In this document: piece after piece, positions 28,457 to 37,147 of the stretch
Layout: each line of letters starts with the position of its first letter
Position numbering within the stretch: the stretch's first letter is position 1
DNA from: Bacteroidales bacterium
Lineage (GTDB): Bacteria > Bacteroidota > Bacteroidia > Bacteroidales > Tenuifilaceae
Assembly: GCA_013141385.1 (NCBI GenBank)
Contig: JABFRB010000018.1
Coordinates: 62,001-126,000 of the forward strand
DNA length: 64,000 nt
Direction of reading: 5' to 3'
Program-made: the position numbers and the translations under genes
The notes under the pieces: model-generated
Told to the model about the DNA's origin: nothing
The model's input: the letters and a program-made list of their open reading frames with translations, nothing else
The model's database searches: none

Positions 28457-29578
28457 CTAGCTAAGTCTAACTTTAAATTTTTTAATGCTTAAGGTCAAAA
28501 AGAATACTATCATACCCAGCATAATTAGTATCTCCTTCCATACATAAAGAATACCCTCACCCTTAATCATAATGGTTTTAAGAGCAGAAATAAACCACCG
28601 TGGAGGCATAATTAGGCTAAGCCATTGAAGGATTACTGGCATATTCTCTATAGGAAAGATAAATCCCGATAGTAGTATGGTTGGGAGCATCAAGCCAATC
28701 ATTGAAAAAAACATAGCAACCTGCTGAGTTTTACTAACCGTAGAAATCAATATACCTAGCGAAAGTGCTAGAATAATGAAAATGAAGTTTACAAGAAGTA
28801 ATAGTAAGAGACTACCCCTCATGGGCAGGCTAAAAACTGTATATCCAAGAAATAATATTACTAAGGCATTTGTGAAAGCTAATCCTACGTACGGAAGTAC
28901 CTTGCCTATTATAATTTGTGATGGTTTAAGCGGAGATACTAGCAGAATTTCCATTGTACCTAACTCTTTTTCTCTTGCTATTGAGATTGATGTCATCATA
29001 GCAGTTATAAGCATTAGTATTAAAGCCATGGTACCGGGCACAAACATAAAAACTGCCTTTAATTCAGGGTTATATAGCATTCTTAGTCTGATATCAATTG
29101 AGGAGGAGGAAAATTCCTTTACCCCATTTTCGATTGCAAAACTGTTGATTATAGCCCATGCATAATTTGATAAAAGGCTTGCTGTATTGGGTTCTGAGGC
29201 ATCAGTTATTATTTGAATTGAAGATTTTCCTTCTTTATAAAACTTTTGTGCAAAGTTGGGCTCATATACCAATACCATTTTAGCCTTTCCTGAACGCAGA
29301 ACAGGCTCAATTTCAGTTTCAGAATGAATGAATGTTGTTGGTATAAAATATCCAGATGAGCCTAATTTGGATGTTAACTTTTGAGAAAGGTAATCTCCTG
29401 ATTTATCAAATATTGCAATATTTGCATCTTTAATCTCATTGGTTACAACATACCCGAAGATAAGCAATTGAGCAATAGGCATTCCAAATATAATCAGTAG
29501 TGTACGCTTATCCCTAAAGATATGCCTGAACTCTTTTTTGGCAAAACCCCAGAATTTATTTGTTTTCTTATTTGGCAT
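28457..29578 (-). CDS. ABC-2 type permease (YbhS-like), efflux operon
   Basis: A 373-residue paralogue of the next gene. It has the same topology: N-terminal segment near 24-44, periplasmic loop to about 175, then a bundle of five or six segments. The signature IAREKELGTMEILLVSPLKP lies near 201-220. LLSGFIFPIENMP near 305 is typical of ABC-2 drug and antibiotic exporters. It lies 18 bp after the second ATPase gene. The pair with two ATPase genes matches the E. coli ybhFSR exporter. Confidence 0.88.
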   Translation of the reverse strand: MPNKKTNKFWGFAKKEFRHIFRDKRTLLIIFGMPIAQLLIFGYVVTNEIKDANIAIFDKSGDYLSQKLTSKLGSSGYFIPTTFIHSETEIEPVLRSGKAKMVLVYEPNFAQKFYKEGKSSIQIITDASEPNTASLLSNYAWAIINSFAIENGVKEFSSSSIDIRLRMLYNPELKAVFMFVPGTMALILMLITAMMTSISIAREKELGTMEILLVSPLKPSQIIIGKVLPYVGLAFTNALVILFLGYTVFSLPMRGSLLLLLLVNFIFIILALSLGILISTVSKTQQVAMFFSMIGLMLPTILLSGFIFPIENMPVILQWLSLIMPPRWFISALKTIMIKGEGILYVWKEILIMLGMIVFFLTLSIKKFKVRLS

Positions 29579-29596
29579 TTTAATCCTTTTATTTAA

Positions 29597-30343
29597 TTAG
29601 GCAACACTTTTTCCATTACGGGCGAGCATGACAAATACCTCATCCATACTGCTGGCATTATATTTTTTCTTCAGGTTTGATGGCGAATCTAATGCTTCAA
29701 TTCTTCCATCGACCATGATTGAAAGCCTATCACAGTATTCAGCTTCATCCATATAATGTGTTGTAACAAATACTGTAGTTCCTTGGCTAGTAACACTATA
29801 AATCATCTCCCAGAAACTTCTTCTTGTAATTGGGTCGACACCGCCTGTTGGTTCATCGAGAAAAACAATAATTGGGTTATGAATCATAGCAATGGAAAAG
29901 GCCAAACGTTGTTTCCATCCTAAGGGAAGTGATGAAATCAACTCATCTTTAAATTCAACCATCTTTAGACTCGAAAGCAGTTCTTCAATCCTCGCTTTTA
30001 ACACTTTACTGCTTAGCCCGTAAATACCACCAAAAAACCTAATATTCTCTCTTACTGTTAAGTCATCGTACAGAGAAAATTTTTGGCTCATATAACCAAT
30101 GTTTGCTTTAATTAAATCGCGTTGAGTATAAGCGTTAAATCCAGCCACATTTATTTTACCCGATGTGGGTTCAAGCAAACCACTCATTATCCTTATGGCA
30201 GTTGTTTTTCCGGCACCATTTGCACCCAAAAAACCGAATATTTCACCTTTGTAAACCTTAAAAGTTAGGTTATCGTTGGCAACAAACTGACCAAACTTCT
30301 TAACAAGGCCCTGAACATCAATTACTATCTCGTTAGAATTCAT
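29597..30343 (-). CDS. ABC transporter ATP-binding protein (corresponds to C-terminal half of YbhF)
   Basis: A 248-residue cytosolic ATPase. Seen: Walker A GANGAGKT, Q-loop in MSQKFSLYDDLTVREN, a divergent signature SLPLGWKQRLA in place of LSGGQ, Walker B IIVFLDEPTGG, and the H-loop FVTTHYMDEAEYCD. The LPLGWKQR variant is typical of the second half of YbhF-type fused ATPases, so this gene and the preceding one together represent a split YbhF. It starts 7 bp after the other ATPase gene. Confidence 0.9.
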   Translation of the reverse strand: MNSNEIVIDVQGLVKKFGQFVANDNLTFKVYKGEIFGFLGANGAGKTTAIRIMSGLLEPTSGKINVAGFNAYTQRDLIKANIGYMSQKFSLYDDLTVRENIRFFGGIYGLSSKVLKARIEELLSSLKMVEFKDELISSLPLGWKQRLAFSIAMIHNPIIVFLDEPTGGVDPITRRSFWEMIYSVTSQGTTVFVTTHYMDEAEYCDRLSIMVDGRIEALDSPSNLKKKYNASSMDEVFVMLARNGKSVA

Positions 30344-30350
30344 ATTGAAA

Positions 30351-31265
30351 CTATTCGTTATTTCCCATTAGCTGCATAAAACAGTCTTCTACGGATGGTT
30401 CAATCTGTTTTACTGTTGTATTTTCAAAACCAGCATTAATAATACTATCCTGTAATTCTTTACAGGTCAAATCCTTATTATCCGTTGCAAAATGAATATC
30501 CTGCCCAAAAAGGAATGCCCCTTTACACATTGGAAAAGATCGAAGGTTTTTTAAAAGTTTGAAAGAATTAGGTGTATTCACTCCCAGCAACTTATATGGG
30601 AATAAATCAACCACTCCTTTAGGTGTATTGATACTTAAAATCTGCCCCTTATCAATTAATGCAATTCGATCGCACTGCGATGCCTCATCCATATATGGGG
30701 TTGATACAAGTATTGTAATTCCTTCATCTTTCAATTTGCGAAGCATTACCCAAAACTCTTTCCTTGAAACTGCATCTACCCCTGTTGTAGGCTCATCGAG
30801 TAGAAGGATTTCGGGTTTATGAATAAGAGCGCATGAAAGCGCTAATTTTTGCTTCATACCACCCGACAATTTACCAGCAAGCCTATTTTTAAAGGGCTCT
30901 AGCATGTGGTAGATATCTTTAATAAGATAATAGTTTTCCTCTATAGTAGTGCCAAAAACACCTGCAAAGAACTCTAGGTTTTCCAATACCGTTAAATCAG
31001 CATAAAGAGAAAAACGACCGGGCATATAGCCGACAATTTTTCTAATCTCATGAAAATCTTTTACTACATCATTCCCTGAAAGAGAAGCTTTACCTGAATC
31101 GGGAATAATTAGCGATGTTAGTATTCGAATGAGAGTTGTTTTACCTGCGCCGTCGGGCCCTATTAGACCAAATAGTTCGCCCCTTTCAACTTCAAAGGAG
31201 ACATCCTTTAAAGCATCAACCTTCTCATACGATTTTGAAATATTATTAGCTAAAATGGGATTCAT
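30351..31265 (-). CDS. ABC transporter ATP-binding protein (corresponds to N-terminal half of YbhF)
   Basis: A 304-residue ATPase with Walker A GPDGAGKTT, Q-loop in MPGRFSLYADLTVLEN, canonical signature LSGGMKQKL, Walker B ILLLDEPTTG and switch segment VSTPYMDEASQCD. The usual His of the H-loop is replaced by Pro (STPYMDEA), which is common in the first half of YbhF-type proteins and suggests one degenerate ATP site in the heterodimer. A C-terminal regulatory extension follows residue 220. It begins one base after the membrane fusion gene ends. Confidence 0.9.
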   Translation of the reverse strand: MNPILANNISKSYEKVDALKDVSFEVERGELFGLIGPDGAGKTTLIRILTSLIIPDSGKASLSGNDVVKDFHEIRKIVGYMPGRFSLYADLTVLENLEFFAGVFGTTIEENYYLIKDIYHMLEPFKNRLAGKLSGGMKQKLALSCALIHKPEILLLDEPTTGVDAVSRKEFWVMLRKLKDEGITILVSTPYMDEASQCDRIALIDKGQILSINTPKGVVDLFPYKLLGVNTPNSFKLLKNLRSFPMCKGAFLFGQDIHFATDNKDLTCKELQDSIINAGFENTTVKQIEPSVEDCFMQLMGNNE

Positions 31266-31266
31266 A

Positions 31267-32172
31267 CTATTTGTTGCTAATTAGCCTAACTTCTGCTGGC
31301 ATACCTATTCTGAAACTTCCATCGTTTTTAACCTTAACTTTAATAGGATACACAAGTTTAACTCTCTCCTCGCGGGTTTGAATTATTTTGGGAGTAAATT
31401 CAGCCTCAGACGATACCCATGATATTGTTCCTTCTGATTCAATAAGTTGACCACTTTCATTATCAATAAAGACTTTAACCTTACTACCGGGTTGAAAACT
31501 GTGTAGTTGATTTCCAGATATATAAGCTCGTAGATACATAAAATCCATATTTGCAACTTTATAGAGCGCTTTCCCCTGAATAACACTCTCGAACTGATTA
31601 ACATAGGTAACTAGCACTTTTCCATCAGCAGGATTTACAATTTTACAACGACGAAGTTGATCTTTAACCTGTTCTACCTGAGCAGTAAGTGCTGGTATTT
31701 CAGCAAATGTTGAAGTTTTTTGGACATCAATTGCATCCTTCTGTTTCTTAGCAAGGCTAATCCTACCCTCAATATCATCAATCTGTTTTTGGGTGGCAGA
31801 ACCATCAGCGAACATCTTCTTAATTCTATTGTATTCAATATTTAGAACATTTAACTGTTCTGCTTGAACTTCGGATTGAGCATTAATGTTGGGTATTCTT
31901 GATTTTACAGCCTCTATTTGGCTATTTAGTTGCTTACACTTTAGATAGAGCTGGATACTATCAATAACACCAACAACTTGCCCTGTTTTAACCTGATCTC
32001 CCTCATCAATACTGAAAGTTAATAATTTGCCAGAGGCTTCGGCAGAAATGGTCGTTTCATCGGTTTCAAATGTACCATAGGCATCGGCTTTATCACCATT
32101 TCTGTTGCATGATGATAATGAAGTAGTTAAAGCGCTAGTAACTAATGTAAATATTATCAGTTTGATTTTCAT
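31267..32172 (-). CDS. HlyD-family membrane fusion protein (YbhG-like)
   Basis: Periplasmic adaptor of 301 residues linking the ABC exporter to the outer membrane channel. Seen: a lipoprotein-like signal peptide (SALTTSLSSC, Cys22 as probable lipid anchor), a first lipoyl half (ISAEASGKLLTFSIDEGDQVKTGQVVG), a long coiled coil (about 75-165) with VEQVKDQLRRC, then the second lipoyl half (IVNPADGKVLVTYV) and a beta-barrel domain to the end. It is placed between tolC and the ATPases in one operon. Confidence 0.9.
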   Translation of the reverse strand: MKIKLIIFTLVTSALTTSLSSCNRNGDKADAYGTFETDETTISAEASGKLLTFSIDEGDQVKTGQVVGVIDSIQLYLKCKQLNSQIEAVKSRIPNINAQSEVQAEQLNVLNIEYNRIKKMFADGSATQKQIDDIEGRISLAKKQKDAIDVQKTSTFAEIPALTAQVEQVKDQLRRCKIVNPADGKVLVTYVNQFESVIQGKALYKVANMDFMYLRAYISGNQLHSFQPGSKVKVFIDNESGQLIESEGTISWVSSEAEFTPKIIQTREERVKLVYPIKVKVKNDGSFRIGMPAEVRLISNK

Positions 32173-32190
32173 ATCATTATGATTTAATTA

Positions 32191-33474
32191 TTATTTAATA
32201 TCGTTGCCTGTTAGGTTATAAAGCGTTACGATTTGGAGTGACAGCATAATTTTTCTTGTCTCCATATCGAGTCGAGCTCTGGATTCTGCATTAAAGTCGG
32301 ATATATAATTGGCTGATGTAATTGTTCCGTTTTTAAGCGATGATGAGCTTCGCTCAGTTACACCATGAAGTAGGTTAATTATTTCATTATCCTTTTCAAG
32401 TTGATTTCTTAACTTACTTATTTCAGCCTTAATACTTTCTATTTGAGCATTATAACCATTAAGATATACATCCTTACGACGATCTATCATATCCTGCTGG
32501 ATTTTAAACTGTTGTTTTTCCTTACTTGCTAAATTCCAGTCCCATATATTCCATGAAAGTTTAGCACCGAGTAGGTAAAAGGTATCCCAATTGTTGCTGA
32601 GCATGTTTAGTCCTGGCTTGCCATAGCCTCCTTGTGCAAATCCCGCAAGAATTGGATAGCGTTTGCGGGATACTAGATTTGATGAGGCATTCATTAAATC
32701 TTTTTGGAATCCAAAACCCGATAATTCAGGTCTAAGGCATGAAAAATCACTTAATTCGATGGGACTTGGCAGTAAATACTTATCGCTTTCGTTGATTACA
32801 ATCCCTGTAATCGCTCTAATAGATGATATTAGAGAGTTTTTCTGAGCCGGAATAGCATCTAAATTTTGTAATAGTTTTAACTGTTCCGCTTTTATGGCAT
32901 CAACAGTCGAACTGAGAACCATTCCCGCTCTTACCCCAGATTCTAACTCAAATACCCTTCTAGCTAAATCCTTTTGCATCAATTCAAACTGATTTTTGGT
33001 AACATCCAGCAAAACAAGGTTGAAGTAAAGGTTTGTCAATCTTTCCTTGAGTCCATACATCTCAACATCAATCCTATTTCGTTCGAGGATTCTATTCCTC
33101 TCCTCAAGTTCAATTCTTGATTTTGTGGAACCTCCATCCCATATCAATTGAGAAATGTCAAGTGTTACCTTATATTGATCATGATTCGGTTTAGGTACTG
33201 AAAATCCGGGGATTGGAAGGCTTATATTCAGAGCAGTAACATCCGATTGCCATGTGGCAGAGCCATTAATATCCAATTTTGGAAGATAATTCACCTTTAA
33301 GTTACTCTGTTTTAATTGATAAACAGAATCGATAGATGAAGGAATCTTAGATATTGGATTTGAGGAGTTTAATGCTTTAAATAAATCGGCTAACCTGATT
33401 GTATCCTGCCCATTGGAATACAACGGATTAAAGCCAATTAATAAGGATGAAATAGTAATAATTATCGATTTCAT
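32191..33474 (-). CDS. TolC-family outer membrane efflux protein
   Basis: A 427-residue outer membrane channel component. Seen: a signal peptide (to about residue 20), two OEP repeats of long helices with beta segments (DISQLIWDGGSTKSRIELEE at about 108-127 and LSWNIWDWNLASKEKQQFK at about 310-328), and the NGTITSANYISDFN stretch near the end, as in TolC-like proteins. It follows tetR by 11 bp and precedes the membrane fusion gene by 18 bp, completing a self-contained tripartite exporter. Confidence 0.9.
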   Translation of the reverse strand: MKSIIITISSLLIGFNPLYSNGQDTIRLADLFKALNSSNPISKIPSSIDSVYQLKQSNLKVNYLPKLDINGSATWQSDVTALNISLPIPGFSVPKPNHDQYKVTLDISQLIWDGGSTKSRIELEERNRILERNRIDVEMYGLKERLTNLYFNLVLLDVTKNQFELMQKDLARRVFELESGVRAGMVLSSTVDAIKAEQLKLLQNLDAIPAQKNSLISSIRAITGIVINESDKYLLPSPIELSDFSCLRPELSGFGFQKDLMNASSNLVSRKRYPILAGFAQGGYGKPGLNMLSNNWDTFYLLGAKLSWNIWDWNLASKEKQQFKIQQDMIDRRKDVYLNGYNAQIESIKAEISKLRNQLEKDNEIINLLHGVTERSSSSLKNGTITSANYISDFNAESRARLDMETRKIMLSLQIVTLYNLTGNDIK

Positions 33475-33485
33475 ATAGTAAGTTG

Positions 33486-34103
33486 TTATTGCCTATTCTT
33501 TAGTGTACTTATTATATAATCAGCAACAACCGTTTTTCTTTCTTCTAGAAACTTGTTGTATTCTGATTTGTCCTCAGAAAATAAAATTTTTTCAATGAGA
33601 GGTCGTCCTGCAAAAGGGAAAATACATAGGCTAATCATATTAATCATAAAATGCCTTGTTTCCTCAAAACTCATATTTAATTGCTTAGCAAGATTTGTAA
33701 TTACAAGTTTTATCATATTTACATCAAGTCCCGATTTAACAAAGAAAGATTTAAGGTTGTCAGGATCACGATGAACCTCCTTAATAATAAAAGATGGAAG
33801 GAATGGATTTGAAATAAAGGTTGAAATATAATTACTTACAAAAGTCCGTATCTTATCTTCAAGGCTAATATCTTCGGAGGACATTAACGTAACCATTTTT
33901 GGAAAGAATTTACCTAACTCCTCTTGAAAAATCATTTCAAATAGTTTATCCTTGCTCCTAAAATAGTAATGAAGTAAAGCTTTGTTAATACCCGCTTCAT
34001 CTGCTATCTCCTGCATACGGGCACCATCTAAACCCTTTTCGATGAATACTTTACGAGCGGCTTTTAATATTTGCTGTTCAGTATCTTTTTGTTGTTCTGT
34101 CAT
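33486..34103 (-). CDS. TetR-family regulator of the efflux operon
   Basis: A 205-residue repressor. Residues about 8-55 are the TetR helix-turn-helix (ILKAARKVFIEKG, MQEIADEAGINKALLHYYF, SKDKLFE). The helical C-terminal part forms the ligand and dimer domain. It is the first gene of its own operon. Two inverted repeats with TTAAC/GTTAA arms bracket the promoter just upstream, so autoregulation together with the exporter genes is likely, as with CecR and the E. coli ybh operon. The inducer is unknown. Confidence 0.9.
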   Translation of the reverse strand: MTEQQKDTEQQILKAARKVFIEKGLDGARMQEIADEAGINKALLHYYFRSKDKLFEMIFQEELGKFFPKMVTLMSSEDISLEDKIRTFVSNYISTFISNPFLPSFIIKEVHRDPDNLKSFFVKSGLDVNMIKLVITNLAKQLNMSFEETRHFMINMISLCIFPFAGRPLIEKILFSEDKSEYNKFLEERKTVVADYIISTLKNRQ

Positions 34104-34120
34104 AATTAATAACTATTTAA

Positions 34121-34214
34121 TTTAACTAAAAGGTTAAACCATACGGCAAATATATTTCAGCATTTATTATTATCCAAATATTTTAACCATTTTATTTAAC
34201 TGTTTGGTTAAATA
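34121..34214 (-). promoter_or_regulatory. Promoter and two TetR operators of the efflux operon
   Basis: The minus strand shows TTTG (34175-34178), a 20-bp spacer and TATATTTG (34147-34154), a near-perfect Bacteroidota promoter. One inverted repeat, TTTAAC-TAAAAG-GTTAAA (34121-34138 with flanks), lies just downstream of the -7 box. A second, TATTTAAC-TGTTTG-GTTAAATA (34193-34214), lies just upstream of the -33 box with perfect 8-bp arms. Both have a 6-bp centre. A further half-like TTTTAACC lies at 34181-34188. Confidence 0.75.
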
Positions 34215-34284
34215 AGTATTAAAATAATATTATCAAGATTATAATATTCAATAAATGAAGGATTTTTAGTGGAAAATATTATTT

Positions 34285-35187
34285 CTAAATTTCTATAATA
34301 GTCTTAAATACTTTAACAGCATTGCCCTTAAGTTGAATTAAGGATATTTTATCATTAATTAAAGTAACCTTAACGCCTATAGTTCCAAGCCTACCCATTG
34401 CTTCCCCTTGCCTTCCTTTGAATTCAAAATTATTGCCTTTTGCTTCAATTATCCTATTTTGCAGTAAATAACCTCCTAGGGGACCATTGGCATTGCCTGT
34501 TACGGGATCTTCATTTACTCCGCTTATGGGAGCAAACATTCTACCATAAATCAATATTTCTTTATCATCGGAATCGAATGTAAAAACAAAGTACCCATTG
34601 CACTTGATCTGCTTGCTTAAATCTATTAGTTCTTGAAAATTAGGAGTTAAACTGTTAAGTTCTATCCTACTTTTAATTCCAATCATTACTTTGGAATGCC
34701 CTGTAGAAGCAATCTGTATTGGGCATCGTTCATCTAAATCTGATTTTGTAATACCCAAGGCATCTATTAGTCTTTGCGAAGTTTTATTGTCAAGAGGAGG
34801 GTTTAGCTCAAATTTTCCTTGACTCATAATTACTTGATAATCATCATCTAATTTGATTATCTCAAAGGATAATATACCTATCCGTGTTTTAATCCTAAGT
34901 ACACAAGATTCTAAATTTTCCTCAAGAGCTTTTGCATACATGGCCGCTATTGTGGCATGACCACATGCTGGGACCTCAACTTTTGGCGTAAAATATCTTA
35001 TTACTCCATCGCAGTTATCCTCATCAGGGGAAAATAGAAAAGCAGTTTCCGAATTGTTTAATTCCCTTGCAATCATCAGCATTTGTTCATCTGATAGTTC
35101 ATCGGCGTTAACAACAACACCCGCAGGGTTTCCTTTAAAGCGCTCTTTGGTAAAAGAATCAATTTGGTATACTATTAATTTAAGCAT
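34285..35187 (-). CDS. PhzF family isomerase/epimerase-like protein
   Basis: A 300-residue protein of the PhzF fold. Seen: YQIDSFTKERFKGNPAGVVV opening, NNSETAFLF with the conserved Glu proposed as catalytic residue, ACGHATIAA near 76-84, and the second-lobe MFAPISGVNEDPVTGNANGPLG. Members act on varied small molecules, and only the phenazine enzyme and a few others have known substrates, so the role here is open. Single gene behind the efflux promoter region, read in the same direction as its own unit. Confidence 0.9.
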   Translation of the reverse strand: MLKLIVYQIDSFTKERFKGNPAGVVVNADELSDEQMLMIARELNNSETAFLFSPDEDNCDGVIRYFTPKVEVPACGHATIAAMYAKALEENLESCVLRIKTRIGILSFEIIKLDDDYQVIMSQGKFELNPPLDNKTSQRLIDALGITKSDLDERCPIQIASTGHSKVMIGIKSRIELNSLTPNFQELIDLSKQIKCNGYFVFTFDSDDKEILIYGRMFAPISGVNEDPVTGNANGPLGGYLLQNRIIEAKGNNFEFKGRQGEAMGRLGTIGVKVTLINDKISLIQLKGNAVKVFKTIIEI

Positions 35188-35216
35188 AAGGCATTTAAAT
35201 AAATTAATGGATACAG

Positions 35217-35903
35217 TTATTCCAAAATATTAACGGTGGCTCCTATACCAGTTTTTATTTTATTCTGTTTTGGTGCACCAGAATATATTAGTGTACCTCC
35301 AGTTCTAACATTAGCATCCAGTAATTGAGTTACATTCACTTTAGCGGTACCGCCACTACCTACTCGAATGTATGTGCTATCAGATTGGACATCAAGAGCT
35401 GAAAGAATTCCCCCAGTAGAAACTTTAGCATCCATAGATCCCGTTTTACCGCTTAATCTCATGGTAGCACCTTGTCCAACCTTAATATCTACTGTTTTTA
35501 AACTTAATTCTGCCTGAAGTTGCCCATTGGTGTTTGCATTAAGCACAACTTTGTCACCAGTTAAAGGGTTCTGAAGGCTAACTAATCCCGATGCTCCAAC
35601 ATTAATTTCCCTAATCTCCTTGTAAGTAATGTATAACTCTACACTTGCATCAATGTGAATTCCGCGAGAAAGTTCAATCTGTAATGTTTTTCCATTCACT
35701 GTTGTTTCAATATCAGATAGTTCTATACCAGAAGCAATAATTTTCACCTTTTCCTCATTACCCTTAGTTAGAAAAACCCTAACCTCACTCCCAACCTTAA
35801 GTTTGTCGAAGGCTGAAAGGTTTCTTTCTTCAGTTGTTTGACAATATGAATTGGCTGAGTTCACAATCATAAATACAAATAGTACTAAGGTCTTTTTCAT
35901 CAC
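35217..35903 (-). CDS. Exported DUF2807 (GIN-domain) protein
   Basis: A 228-residue protein with a signal peptide (cleaved near residue 21). The mature part begins RNLSAFDKLKVGSEVRVFLTKG and continues in short repeating beta strands (KVVLNANTNGQLQAELSLKTVDIKVGQ and similar), the pattern of the DUF2807 auto-transporter-adhesin-like head GIN domain, a beta-helix. These are common exported proteins in Bacteroidota with no established function. It is divergent from msrB. Confidence 0.83.
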   Translation of the reverse strand: MMKKTLVLFVFMIVNSANSYCQTTEERNLSAFDKLKVGSEVRVFLTKGNEEKVKIIASGIELSDIETTVNGKTLQIELSRGIHIDASVELYITYKEIREINVGASGLVSLQNPLTGDKVVLNANTNGQLQAELSLKTVDIKVGQGATMRLSGKTGSMDAKVSTGGILSALDVQSDSTYIRVGSGGTAKVNVTQLLDANVRTGGTLIYSGAPKQNKIKTGIGATVNILE

Positions 35904-36047
35904 TTAATCTTTTAGAAGTTTTACAATAGAATTCTGTTACAAATTTGATATAAAATCTATTATATCATTAAAAAAAATGAACTTTTTAGAGAGTTTAACG
36001 TTTTTCAACCAATTAATAATAATGCACATAAAATATTAATGAATTGA

Positions 36048-36503
36048 ATGAAAAGATTTTTACTCTTTATAATTATTGCTATAACTCAATATAATGTTAT
36101 GAGTCAGGACTTAGATTCAATCAAGCAAAGTGAGTATTGGAAGAAAAAATTAACGAAAATACAATACTTTGTAACGCGCGAAAAAGGAACTGAACCTCCG
36201 TTTACCGGGGAGTATTGGAATTTTTTTGAAAAAGGAACCTATTCATGCGTTTGTTGCGGAGCGAAACTTTTTGAATCTGACTCCAAGTTTGAGTCCAGCT
36301 GTGGTTGGCCAAGTTTCTTTGATACGAATTATAAGGATAATGTTGTGTTTCATCAGGATAATAGCCATGGAATGATAAGAACTGAGGTGCTTTGTAAAGT
36401 TTGTGGTGCTCATCTTGGTCATATATTTGATGATGGACCAAAGCCTACGGGTAAAAGGTTTTGTATAAATTCGGCATCAATAAAATTTACTCCTAATAAA
36501 TAG
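36048..36503 (+). CDS. msrB: Exported peptide-methionine (R)-S-oxide reductase
   Basis: Repairs oxidised methionine (R form) in proteins. Seen: a signal peptide (about 1-20), so it should act outside the cytosol; zinc cysteines Cys67/Cys70 and Cys116/Cys119; CGWPSF at 85-90; and catalytic Cys139 in RFCINS. Length 151 fits a single-domain MsrB with leader. The next gene starts 6 bp after its stop, suggesting cotranscription. Confidence 0.94.
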   Translation: MKRFLLFIIIAITQYNVMSQDLDSIKQSEYWKKKLTKIQYFVTREKGTEPPFTGEYWNFFEKGTYSCVCCGAKLFESDSKFESSCGWPSFFDTNYKDNVVFHQDNSHGMIRTEVLCKVCGAHLGHIFDDGPKPTGKRFCINSASIKFTPNK

Positions 36504-36509
36504 GTTAAG

Positions 36510-37112
36510 ATGGAATTGGGTGAAAATAGATTAGCGATGTTTCCTTTAAGAACATTTCTTCTACCGGGAGATGAGGTTCCTTTGAAAGTATTTGAACCAC
36601 GTTATATTCAGCTAATTAATGAGTGTAAGGAGAATGGAAAGAAATTCGGTATACCGTATGTAAACGACGATGAAATATCAATTTATGGAAGTGAGGTGGA
36701 ACTTCTTAGTATTGTCGCTAAAAATAGTTTAAATGAGATGGTTATTCTAATAAAATGTGTTAGGAATTTTCATCTACTTGACTTCTTTGAAGAATTGCCT
36801 GATAAACTTTACGGCGGGGGAATTATTGAATATATTAATGACAATTACGAAACAACAAATCCTGAAATAATTGTTTTAGTAAAACAGTTAAAGTTAACTA
36901 TAGATCCCATTCTTGGTTCAATTACTACTAAAGATTCCTTCAATCTTTTTGATATAGCCAAATCGCTTCTACTTAAATCAGAGGATAAGTACAAATTTTA
37001 TTCGCTTAGAAATCAGAAGAGAATGGAGCATTTTCTGTTTAAACAGCTTAAATTTTATGAGTTGATTAAGAAGAACGAGGATGTGCTACAAAAAAATTTC
37101 TCTCTTAATTAA
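36510..37112 (+). CDS. Stand-alone Lon N-terminal (LON substrate-binding) domain protein
   Basis: A 200-residue protein opening MFPLRTFLLPGDEVPLKVFEPRYIQLI, the signature of the Lon protease N-terminal substrate-binding domain, with no ATPase or protease part. The rest forms a helical bundle as in Lon-N proteins. Stand-alone copies occur widely, and their function is unproven. It lies right behind msrB with a 6-bp gap. Confidence 0.85.
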   Translation: MELGENRLAMFPLRTFLLPGDEVPLKVFEPRYIQLINECKENGKKFGIPYVNDDEISIYGSEVELLSIVAKNSLNEMVILIKCVRNFHLLDFFEELPDKLYGGGIIEYINDNYETTNPEIIVLVKQLKLTIDPILGSITTKDSFNLFDIAKSLLLKSEDKYKFYSLRNQKRMEHFLFKQLKFYELIKKNEDVLQKNFSLN

Positions 37113-37147
37113 AAGAATGATTGTGCTCTAATTTAAATATCTGATTG

